From NCBI GenBank assembly GCA_022661535.1, contig JAKULF010000009.1, positions 2,418,001 to 2,482,000 of the forward strand: DNA of 64,000 nucleotides. Reading direction: 5' to 3'. Source of the stretch: Eutypa lata. Taxonomy: Eukaryota > Ascomycota > Sordariomycetes > Xylariales > Diatrypaceae. Below are positions 34,424 through 46,948 of this stretch, one piece after another. The stretch's first letter is position 1, and each line of letters opens with the position of its first letter. The notes beneath the pieces are model-generated. The model saw only the letters and a list, made by a program, of their open reading frames with translations. It ran no database searches and was not told the origin of the DNA. The position numbers were made by a program, and so were the translations under genes.

Positions 34424-36433
34424 TTAGATCTTCCTCGCCCACTCGCTCCGCGCCACCTATTCTCACGCGTTAGAATATAGTTCTTACACCTAGGATGAGT
34501 TTGAGAGAAAGAGATAGAGAGAAAAAAAACTTACCCAGCTTCGCAGCCGCTTGCCGTAGATGTAGCTGGGGATGGTGAACAGGCTGATACCCAGGTTCAG
34601 GAGCGCGATGCCGACGAAGAGCGACTCGGGGCCGTACTTCTGCAGCAGGCCGTTCGAGACGGACGAGGCCAGGAAGCTCATGAGCGCCTTGACGAAGTTG
34701 ATGGTCACGAAGGCCTGGTTGGCGTCCTGGGTGTGGCAGTCGATAACGTAGCTAATGGAGGCCTGCGACGCGAACGGGACGGCGATGGAGTGCATGGTGA
34801 TCCAGACCAGGCACCAGGTCAGGGACAGGCCCTTGGCGGCGGCGACGCCGAAGCCGATGAAGCCGGCCGTGGAGAGCGGTATGGCGATGGCCATGAGGAC
34901 GAGGCGGAACTCGGGCTCGTAGACGCCGCCGTTGCGCTTCGCCATCCACATGGGCACGGCGTCGGCCATCCAGCCCGAGATGGGCGTGAAGACGAGGGCG
35001 CCGATGGCGAGCGGCACGTTGGTGAGGCCGATCTCGGCCGGGTTGAGGTTGTAGGGGGGCGCGGCGAAGATGCTGACGGAGAGGACGCCGATCATCAGCA
35101 GCCAGCAGAAGAAGGAGGCGTAGACGAGCGTCGAGAAGAGCACGGCGGGGAAGGCGATGAGCGGGAACGGCTTGACGGCCGCCTTCCAGAACGACTGCTG
35201 CGAGAGCCGGCCCCGGAAGAGGCGCAGCTGGCTCACGTAGGGCTCCTTGGGTTCCTTGGCGGGGTCCTCCTCGTCGTCCTCCATCCAGGCCTCGCGGGCG
35301 CCGCCCGCCTTCTCCGCCAGGATCTCCTCGACCGACTTCGCCTGCGCCAGGGGCCCGCGCGGCTTCGTGTATGTCGTCTCCACCACGACGAAGTACATGG
35401 CTGGGAGCACGACACAGTAGACGGCCGCGGCGATACCGAAAGCGGCGGGGACGCCAAGCGACTCGATGATGAATCCCGAAACGATTTGACTGCCGCTAGT
35501 GTTAATGCGGAAAAGGGGCAAGAGGTTCTTGAGCAAATTTGTAAAGGGATGGCTTACCCAATCAGGACACCTGTTCCCAGCATGACGTTCCATAGCGAGA
35601 GACGAAGGCCTCTTTGGTGGACGAAGAATAGATCAGAGACTGTGGACGTAACGAGAGTCTCTAGTGGGGCTGAAGCGATTCCCTGGAAGATTCGCATCGC
35701 AGCCAGAGAAGCGAAGGACTACGCTAGTTAGTAACCTCAGAGAGGAAGCAGCGTTGATGTTAGACTTACGTCTGCAAAGTAACCCCAGACGTTGGAGGCA
35801 AGCAACAGCATCGTAGATATCACGAAGAACGGCCGCTTTCCCCAGATGTTGGCCCCGGAGGCTGTGAAGAAGGTGATAGCACCGGTGAAGAGTACAATGG
35901 TGCCGACCATGAAGGTAGAGACTGTGTCTGCGTCGATATCATATTGCTGCCCGATGAGAACTAGACCAGGCGAGATCATGGGACCTAGGCTACAGCGTCC
36001 AGGATATCAGCGAACTTGGTCCAGGGGTACGATATATAGGGGTTACCTATACTTACGAGATGGTGACACCGGAGCTGAAGGCAAGTATACCCATCTGGGC
36101 ATTCTTCCATGCTACGGACCACTGCCTGATGTTAGCGCTAGAGCGCAGAAATCCCCATGATCTGACCCTCTTACATTAAGCGGATCATTTGGCGAGTCGC
36201 TTGGCTGCGGAACGAGGATAATATCGCCATCCTTCTTCAACTCGCTTGTACTCGCTAATAAACGTCAAACCAGCCAGTTAGCAACGTACTAATATATGTG
36301 ATAGCTTAATAAGCAAGGGGAGAGAAAACTACTAACCCGCGTCTGAAGATGAACCTGCATTTTCACTCTCTCCCACCTTAGAGGTTCCCGGAACCGTGTC
36401 TAAGTGGTAATCTTCCAAAACCCCGAAACCCAT
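34424..36433 (-). CDS. Major facilitator superfamily transporter
   Basis: Seven exons: 36337-36433, 36175-36254, 36057-36121, 35770-35989, 35558-35718, 34535-35489 and 34424-34456. All phases agree and give 536 residues. The N-terminus is hydrophilic and ends with SPNDPLNWS, a hallmark of many fungal MFS carriers, directly before helix 1 (WKNAQMGILAFSSGVTI). The protein has about 12 hydrophobic segments, a central acidic loop (EAWMEDDEEDPAKEPKEPY) and a basic C-terminus (GKRLRSWVARSEWARKI). The last 33-bp exon is inferred from a donor at 34534, a CTAAC branch site and the acceptor at 34457-34458; without it the frame runs into an unlikely tail. Substrate is unknown; the family includes drug-efflux and nutrient carriers. 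Confidence 0.85.
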
Positions 36434-39400
36434 ATTGAATGACTGACAAAGTAAAGGGACGGGCCAGCGTTGGAGAATAGATAAAAGATAGCAAAAAAAA
36501 ATTATAATATATTTTTTATCAATACAAGACGAAATGAAGACATAAAAAGAAGAATAGAAGAGAAAGACAAATGAATGATAGACCGGACCGACACTGCCTG
36601 CAGTGAATAATTTGACCTATGGGATAAGGAAGGAAACAGAAAGATGAACACTCCGAGATTGGGACATTAATATATAATACAATCGATTCACATATATTCC
36701 CGTGCTCATCAACGGGGCGGCGTCGTCTGACGCGCGCGCAATGGGAATGGATCCATTGTCTTGTCTGTATGGTGGAGATTCAGCACGGGCAAAGTGTCGC
36801 AAGAGTCGATCATATACAATAGCGGCGGCACTTCCAAGACTCCCACAGCAGTAGCACAGGCATTCTGCACCGGGGGGCCCCCATGTGAAGTTCTCGGGGA
36901 ATTTCTACCGGGGGTGGGTATCTTGAGGCTAAAACTGTAGTTTAGGTGAGCACGTCTACCTATGTACCCATCCAGCCATTTGAAGGATTACAAAGCTTTT
37001 TTTCTTCTCTAGGGGAACGAACGATCTAGAGATCAGCGTTAGGAAGTTTCTTCGAAAAAGACTAAGTTAAAGACGTCCCATTGAAACCAGATGCGTTTGA
37101 AGAGGCTCGGAACGCATAATGATGGCCGTGAAGGGGGTGCGTTCTCGAAAAGTGGGCGCCCGTAGATCACAAGTAATCGTTTCCTTGGGATAGACATTGG
37201 GCCTAAGTAACGGCAGAGGGGGTTATAACGGGTCTCATATACATAACATACATATATATAGATATAGGTAGTTAGATACCAACTCCCGGCACGCCTCCTC
37301 GCCCTCGCACCTAACTAAACTCTCGCCGACCGGAAACAGCCAAGTGTTTTTGATCAGGGAGATCTATCACGGCAGATGGTGGAGTGTTCTGGCCCCAGTA
37401 TTTTTATAAGGAAAATAAAGCCATGATTTGTGATATAAACAAAACGCGATCGTCAAATCGCCCGCCCATTTCGATAATCAGCCCATGTTTTGGCATACGG
37501 ATTTTCCGACGGTGTTCAAAAATTTTGGAATTTCGTCATGTACCATCTCATAATATACACCCGAGTTACCTACGCCTTGAAGCTGATACGGTGCAACGCC
37601 GCCATATCTTCCACTTAATTGCTGGCGCACCTTAGCTACGTATCTCTGAATAGCTTCACTTTCTTACATACTGCATACCTACTTACACACTTACACACCT
37701 ACACACCAACCTACGTACCTACCTACGTATCTACGTATATACTTCATTTACTCAATTTACTTAGTATGTAAGTAGCAGCTTTTCTATGTGCATACATAGG
37801 CCAATGGGTAAGTAGGTAGGTAACTGTAGATAGGTATACAAAGGTAGATGATGAGCTAGTACATAGGGCACTTCCGTAATAGGTTAGACACTGTCGGAAG
37901 TTTTTTTGAACACCGTCGGAAAACCCGTACGCATGTTTTTGCGCATTTTCTTACATAGGTAGGCACTCAGGCACTCAGTACTCTCGAATGACTAACTATG
38001 TAAATACATACCTAAAGTCGATCTGTCGATTGCGCAACTCGGGTGCCCGGACGGCTTCGGGGAATTATTATCCCCCGTGATCACCGGAAAGGGGGCTGCT
38101 GGAACCTCCCCTGATGGAAGACCCAGTATATAAGGTAGTCTTCCTCGTTGAACTGTCCCGGGGTTATGCATGTCAGGTACCAACCTTTTGTCGAGTGAGC
38201 ATTCTGACGGTCGCTGACTAAACTGGCTGGCTGACCGACTAATCAATAGGATTTTTTCCAGTGGACGAGATTGCTTTCGTCTAACTTAGAGGATAGGTAA
38301 GTAGTCAACTGACTGCTTTACTTGCGGGATTCTTTTTGCGCTTCATGGTAGAGTACTATTATTCATGCTCTCTTTGAAACCATCCTTACCTCAGCTAGTA
38401 GGGCTATTGATCGTGCGTATGGCAGATAACATGGTCTCTACCTATTGGATGATCTAAGGGGATGGTCGATCTGGTTGAAAGACGCGTGTCTTAGCTTTGA
38501 GCAATGATGAATAATCCAGGAGCCGTGAGCCGAGGGGTGAGTTATAGGTGGAACTGTGTAGCTTGAATCTGGGCTTTTGACTCTTGGCTCTTAGGCGTGT
38601 TCTTCGGGCATCGAAAGGAGAAACTTGCCTTGTCTCGATGGAACTTGACCTTATCAGCTTTAGTTCCGCAGTCTTAGCTGTCCCTTAAGACGAAAGTCCG
38701 CATGTAGGCCGATTGCTTTCATTGTTCCTATAAAATTTGGGACCTTATGCATGTTGTAAGCTGAGACCAGCGGGCATGTCACAATAGATAACCCATGTAG
38801 CTCTTTGATCCATGGAGCACAGTGACTCCATCGTTGCAAATCATAGGTATCACTTATATCTCGGTATACTGCAGAGAATAGTCAAGTGATGTGTGATGTT
38901 TGCTACGAGCAACTGGGTTTCAAGATACCCAAATAGATATCAACAGTTTGGAGAGGACCTGTACGTCTAGACCTAATGGGAGCACTGCCCTCCTACCTGT
39001 GAACTAGCAGTGTGCTTTGGCTTTTGATCCAGGTCTTGCTAGGTAAAAAACTTATTCTTTTTGAACCATACCTATACACTTGTAATTAGACAGTTTATGA
39101 AAGCAATATATGAAGTCCATTAAGCCGGGAAGCTTTTGAAGAAAAAAGTAATCAAGTAACTTAAGAAAATGATAGATACAAAAGATAGACTAGACTACCT
39201 CTCAGTCATCCTGAGACATGAGATCGTAGCCAAAGCGCCATTGACGACGGGACTGCTATGTAGATAGAGTTGATCATTACACATATAAAAAACGCTGTCT
39301 AGTCTTTTTTACTAGCTAATCAACACAACTGCGATCGTGTGTATTTACAAATGCTGACTATAATAACAAAAGCCCGACTCTAAGCTAACGACTTTATCGC

Positions 39401-39746
39401 TCCAACCACCCTTGTTTTGGGAGGGGTATGCCGTATGAGTGTAACGCCTTGAACTCTTCCTAAGTCAAACAAGTAAATGCCACGACCTTATCTTCGTATG
39501 AAGTCGTATAGTATGTCCACAGAACGCCGTCAAATGCAAATCCTTCCGACCTAGACACCGTGGGCGATGCAGCTGAGGTGGATTGCGTAAGAAATTGGAG
39601 AAGCACGTAAAAAATCAGGAGAAAAAGCAAAGAATCGATAGATCGATGAAGAAGCCCATATATGGAGTAGTTGCCAGAAATAACAACCTAGGTTGCCCGA
39701 TAGCAGACTAATGGGATCGGGAAAGCGGTGGGGCGTGACGAAGATT
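36434..39746. other. 3.3-kb intergenic gap with an inverted-repeat element
   Basis: No gene recognised. It contains the 440-bp inverted-repeat element at 37493-37932 and ACCTAC/TAGGTA runs at about 37675-37745 and 37808-37835. The rest is unremarkable. Confidence 0.5.
37493..37932. mobile_element. MITE-like inverted-repeat element (~440 bp)
   Basis: A 30-bp sequence at 37493-37522 (core TTTTCCGACGGTGTTCAAAA) recurs inverted at 37903-37932 with only two differences, both A/G transitions. Similarity continues weakly outward (ATGTTTT near both ends). The interior is non-coding. Close to the right arm a partial second copy of the CCGACGGTGTT word occurs (CACTGTCGGAAG). Size and structure suit a miniature inverted-repeat transposable element; no target duplication is certain. 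Confidence 0.5.
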
Positions 39747-41062
39747 CTAGCGTTGACCAAGCCGCTTTCTTCTTTCTTCCTTCTCTCGCCTCAGCTTCTC
39801 CTCTAACGCCTGCTCTCGTTTGTCTTCCTGGATAGCCGCAAAGGTCGCCCGTCTCTCCTCTGCATCGATATCCGTTAAGCCAGCTTCCATGTCACTAGAC
39901 CCTTCCGAATCGTAACCATAGCCACCACCGCGAGGGTCAACATCGTCTTCTTCATCGTAGTCGATGAAGTCGTCCAGTTCGTCATCATATTCCTCTTCGT
40001 ATCGATCCCGTCGGCTTGACTTAGGAGGGGCAAGTAATCCACCAGCACGTCCAGGTGCCTTAGGTTTGCCGTTACGAGCAGACGTAGACTTCTCCGCATT
40101 TGGTCGTGGTCTTGCAGTACCAGTATAGCCTGTCGTGGCAGTAGCAGCTTTCTTGAGCTTCTTCTCTTGGCCCTCTCCGCCAGAAGAAGTGGGCCTTTGC
40201 TTGCTCAATTGCTTGCCATCCCTACTAACGCTATCCCTTTGCATATCCCGTCCTTGACCACCCGACCGAGTGGTATCACGAGAAAGAGATGCCGACCTAG
40301 CATTCCCCGCGTACGTCTTTCCCGTTGACGTTTTAGCACCTGGTTTTGTTCCTCCCCGTTCCCTCCTGGTGACTGTTGGTTTCTTCTCCATTGCCTTATG
40401 TTGTATAACACCAACTTTCCCCATCACTTGCTGTGCCTTAGCACCTCGTGCCATGATCTCAGCAAAAGAGCCCTTTTTCGGCGCCCTTGCGGGATCCGAG
40501 GCTGTTGGAGTAGTTGGAGACGGCTTCGCAGGAGGGACTTTGGATGCCGACGAAGAAGGATTCAGCTTAGGTCGACTTGCGATGTCGGAAACTGGCCTTC
40601 GTTGAGCCAGGTTGGAGGCCGAAGTGGTCGCCGTCTTTCCATTCGCAGATGTGGATTGACCGTTCGCATTAGGCGGCTTCGAGGACCCATTTGTAGATAC
40701 TAAACTTGTGCGGTGAGGCTGAGGGGAAGACTTTCTTGCAGAAGTTCCAGTATATGCTGGTTTTACTGGATGCGAAGTTGAGCGAGACTGCCCTATAACA
40801 TCTCCCTGTATATTGCGGGTGATCTTACTTGCTGAGCCATCAGCATGCCGAGTTTTGCTGAACTTGGCAGCATCGCCATTTGAAGAATCAGCTTTGCGTT
40901 TAATGCCCGATGACGACGATGATGAGGGTGGTAGGGGAGATGGTTTCTCCCCAGAGATCTCGGCTAGTAAATCACCGATCTGTGAATATAAGTTTCTAAG
41001 TTAGCGCCTCAACTTTACCATTTAACCAGCGGATTTGGGGATTTCTTGTCGCATACCGGCAT
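39747..41062 (-). CDS. SPT2: SPT2 chromatin protein (histone chaperone)
   Basis: Exon 1 is only 6 bp (ATGCCG, 41057-41062); exon 2 is 39747-40979. The join gives MPIGDLLAEISG, the usual SPT2 N-terminus, and 412 residues in total. The middle is a long disordered Ser/Pro/Lys-rich region (PARAPKKGSFAEIMARGAK). The C-terminal SPT2 domain is clear: DDFIDYDEEDD, GYGYDSEGSSDMEAG, DIDAEERRA and a basic helix ending KEERRKRLGQR. In yeast and animals this domain binds H3-H4 and restores histones behind RNA polymerase II. The gene is divergent from the ribosomal P2 gene. Confidence 0.9.
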
Positions 41063-42490
41063 GCTGTATGTGTTTTGCGACACTTAAGACGACTCTATTG
41101 AACTGGGTAAAGGTTTTTTTAGTCGCCGTTAGAGGATGCGTCGTAGGCCTCAGGGCGTCATAAACTGGTGGGCTGTGTCATACCCCGTTGCCGTACAATG
41201 TTAACTCCGCAAATTGAGACACGCGACCTTGGAATAGATTACACTACTAGAGTGGATGAATTAAAGAAGGGAATTCGACAGTGAACTTAAATATTAAATT
41301 TGTAAAGTCGCTAAGGTCACTGTTAGCGGCTACGGATGCGGTGAAAGGCGGACAGGGCAACGGGGAGGGGGCGTGGAAGAGAACGTGAACAAAGGACACG
41401 AAGATATGGAGGTGGGAAAGAGTTGTCCAACTTGTAGCTGGGATGATGAAATATTGAATGGCCTGGTAACTATTAAAGCCAAGCCAACCAACAGACGATG
41501 GAGAGGCTGCCAGTTGAAATAAAATATGGAGAAATTATTACATATTCGATTGCTATCAGGTGTAACTATAGTTAGGTATCACAATATCAAGGATAACCTT
41601 ATCTATTACATATGTAGGCACGTATTAATACATAAAACATAGTTACATACCCACCAGAGGAGTCAGATCGAAAGATACGGAAATATTTAGTTAGCTGGTT
41701 AGGTCACATTGAAGTACCTTGAGCACGAATTTAACTGGTGGATGGTACTTGGAGATAAGCATGCCAGAAAAATACAATGACAGGGGCTTGCACATTGTTT
41801 GCCTACAGACGTGCCAACATGCCTGCATGACATGGTATTATGTATGTAGTTATAGAGGTTTGTTGTAACTGATGAAGTGTACGTCATTATAAGCAATTTG
41901 ATTCGCTGCGATAGCCACCAGCCAGAACCACTAGCATATCGATCCAACATGTTGGCATTTATAGATGTTACATCCTATAGGGTAATCGATACATGTAGGT
42001 CTAGGTAATTAGCTATAGGCTCCATGCAATAAAACCGAACAGTCATTCATCAGTATGGGACAGCTCAGTCATAATTACATGTATCATCTCGGTTAGGCAT
42101 TGGATCTTACAGGGCCTCCATCAGGATGTAGGGAATCAAGGGAATCAAGGGAATCGAGACGTAGTGGGGCTGAAACGACCTCATGTTGTACATAAGTACA
42201 ATGTATACAGAAAACTCTTAGATAAGCTAAATCGATCACACTAGGATCCCTTCTAGACCCTAATTTACAAATCACGTGATAAGTTAGCCGCCCACAAGCC
42301 TTGGTTAGCTGCACCATCTTTTTTTTAACGAATTAGTCAATACCTCGAAGAATTTCCAACTGCACACAACAACTTCCACCTTCGACACCCCCGTACAAAT
42401 TTCACACAGGACACCGAAGACTCAGTCTCCGCCCAGGTTTGCGGTTAAATCGATTGAACTCTCGTGTTCTCAAGCAAATTCCCATCTTCT
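41063..42490. promoter_or_regulatory. Divergent intergenic region SPT2/RPP2
   Basis: 1.4 kb between the SPT2 start and the leader of the P2 gene. It contains GAATCAAGG-type short tandem repeats at about 42131-42156. No gene or RNA was recognised; promoter function is inferred from orientation. Confidence 0.5.
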
Positions 42491-42587
42491 GTAAGTCTTT
42501 GCAATACGATTTTCCTTGCACATAAAATCTGTGCGTTGCTGGAGCTGGGAGGTCCGAAAATTTGGAAAAAGCCGAGGAACTAACCAG
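42491..42587 (+). other. Probable 5' UTR intron of the P2 gene
   Basis: GTAAGT at 42491 and a CTAAC branch directly followed by CAG at 42585-42587 make a good fungal intron ending 30 bp before the ATG. Leader introns are common in fungal ribosomal protein genes. Confidence 0.6.
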
Positions 42588-42617
42588 GGAAATTCAACCA
42601 ACAGAAAATCACCAAAA

Positions 42618-43026
42618 ATGAAGCATCTCGCAGCTTACCTTCTCCTCGGCCTTGGTGGAAACACCTCGCCTTCCGCCGCCGATGTCAAGGAGGTCCTCGA
42701 ATCCGTCGGTATCGAGGCTGATGACGAGCGTCTTGAGAAGCTCGTCTCCGAGCTTAAGGGCAAGGACATTGGCGAGGTACGACGATGAAAACAATTATAC
42801 ATGTATAATACAATACGCTAGGATGCGACTAACACATATATTTTTCTAGTTGATCGCCGAGGGTTCCTCCAAGCTTGCCTCCGTCCCCAGCGGTGGTGGT
42901 GGTGGTGCCGCTGCTGGTGGTGCCGCCGCTGGCGGTGCCGCCGCTGCTGCCGAGACCAAGGAGGAGGAGAAGGAGGAGGCCGCCGAGGAGTCCGACGATG
43001 ACATGGGCTTCGGTCTCTTCGACTAA
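42618..43026 (+). CDS. RPP2: 60S acidic ribosomal protein P2
   Basis: Exons 42618-42776 and 42850-43026 join in phase 0 to give 111 residues. The N-terminal helix [15 protein letters not shown] identifies P2 rather than P1. The hinge is Gly/Ala-rich, and the acidic end [12 protein letters not shown] is the conserved elongation-factor-binding tail of the ribosomal stalk. P2 forms dimers with P1 on uL10 and recruits and stimulates translation GTPases. The length is typical. Confidence 0.97.
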
Positions 43027-43896
43027 GCGCAAACCAATTATGGTCGCGACAAGGAAAAGCAAAATCTCGAGGTTGTTACGTGGAAATGGCTCACGATGGT
43101 CATGTATGGCATTTGGCGCAGAAGGGTCTTCATATACTAAATGGTCAAGGGAACCGGATGTGACAATGGAATGGGCCTTTAAGTTACTAGGTCTAGTCAA
43201 GGCGAATATGAACTTGCTTCCACGAGTCTCGACTTGTGTGTGATTTCTACATCATATCTGGGATATGGATCTCTTAAGATATTCCTTGTGACAATGTTTG
43301 TAGCTTATATGACATTCTAATACTTGGTCAATATTGTAGAATTGTGATTTCTGTTTCATCAACCACATAGAGACAACTTTAACAAATTCGTAGTAATGGA
43401 GGGGCACCTGCAGACAGTGTACTTTGTACTATGCTGGAAAAAAAGAAAATCTGTGGGACTTCAGAATATGAGCTAAGTGAGATTTATGCAGAATGCATAA
43501 GGGTTAAGTGATGCATAACTATGCACAGCTTGTGGAACTCTCGGGATACCAAATAAAATTAATTGTTTATGCACCGGTTGCCCCAGACAACGGCCGGTGA
43601 CAGCCAAGAATTCCACTTCAATTATTAGTCAAGTCCAAGGATTCTCCTCCCTCCGTAAAACACCATGAACGCGACGAAATCTTCGACATTGTGCTCCGCA
43701 TATCTCTAATATTGCACCAATTTTCGGATTTTTGGATCATGGGGCCTCGTTGACACGTGAAAAACATTATTAGAATCGACAATAAACAATATCAATCGCC
43801 CATCACGACGCGCTCCCAGCAGCCACGACCACTTCAACTTCGTTATATAATTTAAAAAAGGAAGGGAGAAATTAATAGCTCAGCGGAATTCACCAA
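43027..43896. other. Intergenic between RPP2 and MPS1
   Basis: The P2 3' UTR and the promoter of the kinase gene, with a TATA-like TATATAA stretch at about 43845. No further gene was recognised. Confidence 0.55.
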
Positions 43897-46800
43897 ATGC
43901 CGACCGCATCGCCCACACCGGTGGGTTCGGGTCATTACTCGGCACCTACCAGGAAATCATCACTTCGATCTGGACTGCGAAACATTCCCTCCAGGCCGCA
44001 AGTCAACCGCGCAGAATCGAATCCTGCTCTCGCCAGTCACGCGTCAAGATCCCAGTTTGGCGCCTCCGTCAACGACAGCTCTGATGATGAAATCCCTGTG
44101 CCTATGAAGCTCAGCGCCCTCACCAAGGCGCTCCTCAACGACGGCGGACCAGAACAGGAGCGGGAAAATGGACGTGTCCGAACCCGCGCTCAAAGCCACA
44201 AGCCCTCGTCGCCCCTCCAGGCGGTGCAGGTGCAAACTCAGGCGGCACGGGACAACAAGCCCGTCAAGAGGCGTAGCGCTCTAAACACGTCGGTGGCTTC
44301 AATTGGCGAGGAGAGGAGACAGACGCGGGCTAGCAGCTCGCAATTGTCCTCGAGGCCGACGTCGCCTGTCAGGAGCCAGCCTAGTAGGGAAACCAGCCCT
44401 GTCAGGAAACGAGTGGTGCGGCTGAGCGCATCGTCTGGTGCCGCAGCAGGGGCCGCGGCGGCCTCGCAATTCAAGCCTGCCAAGAGAAGGTCGACGTCAC
44501 TATCAGCTTCACAGCGGGGGAACCGGCCACCAAGCCGAGACGGCATAGCCGAGGAAAGGGCTAATGTATCTAACATCTCCGAGATTAAAGAAAACGACAA
44601 GGATGTCAACACGCCAGCTCAGCAGGGCCGGGTTGTGAGGATTGCGGTGGGATCATCGGGGAACAGGAACCGGTCGAGCGGCTCCTCGGCAGTCTCTTCT
44701 TCCATGAAGACAGATTCTGCCTCGCACCGTTCTCACAGCTCCCAACCAGAGGAGAACAACAACAATAATAATAACGTACCAGAGGATCCCCAGACCGTCG
44801 CGCGGGAAAGATCTGCTCTGAACCTCGGAAGCGTCTCCCGCCTCGCGTCGCGGACCAGAGGCGAGGAGAACCCAGCAGCAGCGCACAGCTCGTTGCGGGT
44901 CAAGAGAGTCAGCAAGGTGCCCGGCAGCTTCCTCAGCGGGCCCGCCCGTCGAGGCCGCCGGAGGCAGAGCGAGGAAGACGCCGAGACCGAGGGCGAGCCC
45001 TTGCAGCGATCCAGCCAAGACCCGGATTCGCAACAACCGCAGGACCTCGTCGATCTCGACCCGGCGGACAACAACATGATGGCTTCCTCGTACTACGCGC
45101 CGGACCGCCTCTCGTCCGGGAGCCCTGTCAGTGGTAACAACTCTGCCAGAGCCGCCCATAAGAGAATAAATTCCGTCGTCGCCGCAGAAAGGGGGCCCTC
45201 GGGGCTCGGGTCGAAACAGGCATCGCCCGATGACAACGACGACAATAACAACGACCGAGATGAGATCCCCATCCCGCACTATCGGATCCCACCTCCCAGA
45301 GCAGATATGCCGTCTCGACACGATCAGGAGAACGAAGCACCATCCACTTTCAGGCGAAGCAAAGCACCACCGCTCCTAGAAATGGAAAGCAAGATGTCAG
45401 CGGCGGCCCGTCCTCTCAGTGCGGCTGCGGCTGCTGCTGCTGCTCCCGACCCAAATGGCGCGTCACGGCAGCGGCACCACCACCACCAGCAAGCGTCGTC
45501 GCCGGATCGCAAGGCGCTCGCGTCGCTGAACCAGAACACGCCGCGGCGGACGGCGCCGGCGCCCCCGCCGAAGATGTCGATCCTGGACGCGGCGACGTCG
45601 AACGCGGGGGCGGCGACGGTGACGACGCAGGGGCAGGCGCGGAGGCGGAACTACATGAAGGTGAACGGGAAGTGCTACACGCGGCTGGACTCGCTGGGGC
45701 GGGGCGGGAGCGGCAAGGTCTACCGCGTCGCGGCCGACAACGGCAAGATGTTCGCCCTCAAGCGCGTCTCGGTCGAGGGCGCCGACGAGAACACCGTGCG
45801 CGGCTTCAAGGGCGAGATCGACCTGCTCCGGAAGCTCAACGGCGTCGAGAGGGTCATCAACCTGTTTGATTACGAGATGAATGAGGAGAAGCAGGTTCTC
45901 AGTCTGGTAAGTGAATTTAAATAAACTAACTGGTCTTCTTTCTCCATCTCTCTCCTTCTCCTTTCCTCTCCGTTCCCGTTTGTTCCACGTGACGAGACAG
46001 ATTCACTAACGTTTTCTGTAGCTCATGGAAATGGGGGAGATGGACCTTAACACGCTCCTCCGCCTGCGGCTCTCGCCAGAGAACGCGCGGTTCGACCCGG
46101 TGTTCGTGCGCTACTACTGGCAGGAGATGCTGGAGTGCCTGGCGGCGGTGCACGCGCACGACATCGTGCACTCGGACCTGAAGCCGGCGAACTTCGTGCT
46201 GGTGCAGGGGCGGCTGAAGCTCATCGACTTCGGCATCGCCAACGCCATCCAGACGGACCAGACGATCAACGTGCACCGCGAGACCCAGGTCGGGACCCCC
46301 AACTACATGAGCCCGGAGAGCATGATCGACTTCAACTCGGCCTCCTCGCAGCAGCAGCAGAGCAACAACTACCGGATCGGCGGCGGGCCTCCCCCCCACC
46401 AGTACCAGCCCCGGCCCAAGCTCATGAAGCTCGGCAAGCCCAGCGACATCTGGAGTCTGGGGTGCATCCTGTACCAGATGGTGTACGGCCAGCCGCCCTT
46501 CGCCCACATCGCGAACCAGATGGCCCGCTGCCACGCCATCCTCAACTGGGGGTACCCCGTCGAGTTCCGGGAGCGCGGCATCGGGGGCGCGCCGGTGCCG
46601 CCGTCCCTGCTGCGCACGATGCGCCGCTGCCTGACCCGCGACCACCACCTCCGCCCCACCTGCGCCGAGCTGCTCAGCCCCTCCGACCCCTTCCTCTACC
46701 CGGTCGAGGTGGCCGCCGACGCCCTCCCCATCACCGAGGAGCTCCTCGGCCGCATCATCCAGAGCGTCGTGGCCCGCTGCCGCGACCGCATGCCCACCGA

Positions 46801-46948
46801 GGCCGAGGCCCTCTCTGTCTGGCCGCAGGCGTACTGGGGGAGCGTGGCGAAGGCTATCGGTCGGGATACGCCGCCGCATTCTTCTTCATCTTCTTCGAAA
46901 CCTTCTACACAACAACAACAACATCAACCGCGGGAGGAGGCACGGTAG
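43897..46948 (+). CDS. MPS1: MPS1/TTK dual-specificity spindle-checkpoint kinase
   Basis: Exons 43897-45906 and 46022-46948 join in phase 0 to give 978 residues. Residues 1 to about 590 are disordered, rich in Ser, Arg, Asn and Ala. The kinase domain then follows: Gly loop LGRGGSGKVYRV at about 600, catalytic Lys in MFALKRV at about 622, catalytic loop IVHSDLKPANF at about 719, LIDFGIAN at about 739, and VGTPNYMSPE in the activation segment. HSDLKPANF in place of HRD is the mark of the MPS1/TTK family, which phosphorylates kinetochore KNL1 and acts in spindle pole duplication. An insertion rich in Gln, Asn and Gly lies just after the APE motif. The C-terminus ends in a Ser/Gln/His-rich tail. 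Confidence 0.95.

Noticed and set aside
34733..35731. Long open frame antisense to the MFS transporter (332 codons)
   Set aside because: Low-complexity charged translation; shadow of the GC-rich transporter exon.
35984..36057. Suspected frameshift in the MFS transporter between exons 3 and 4
   Set aside because: With the acceptor at 35990-35991 the join reads VTISLGPMISPGL in frame, so there is no break.
45926..46879. Long frames opposite and alongside the MPS1 kinase exon
   Set aside because: Biased translations with no domain; the kinase motifs on the plus strand account for the sequence.
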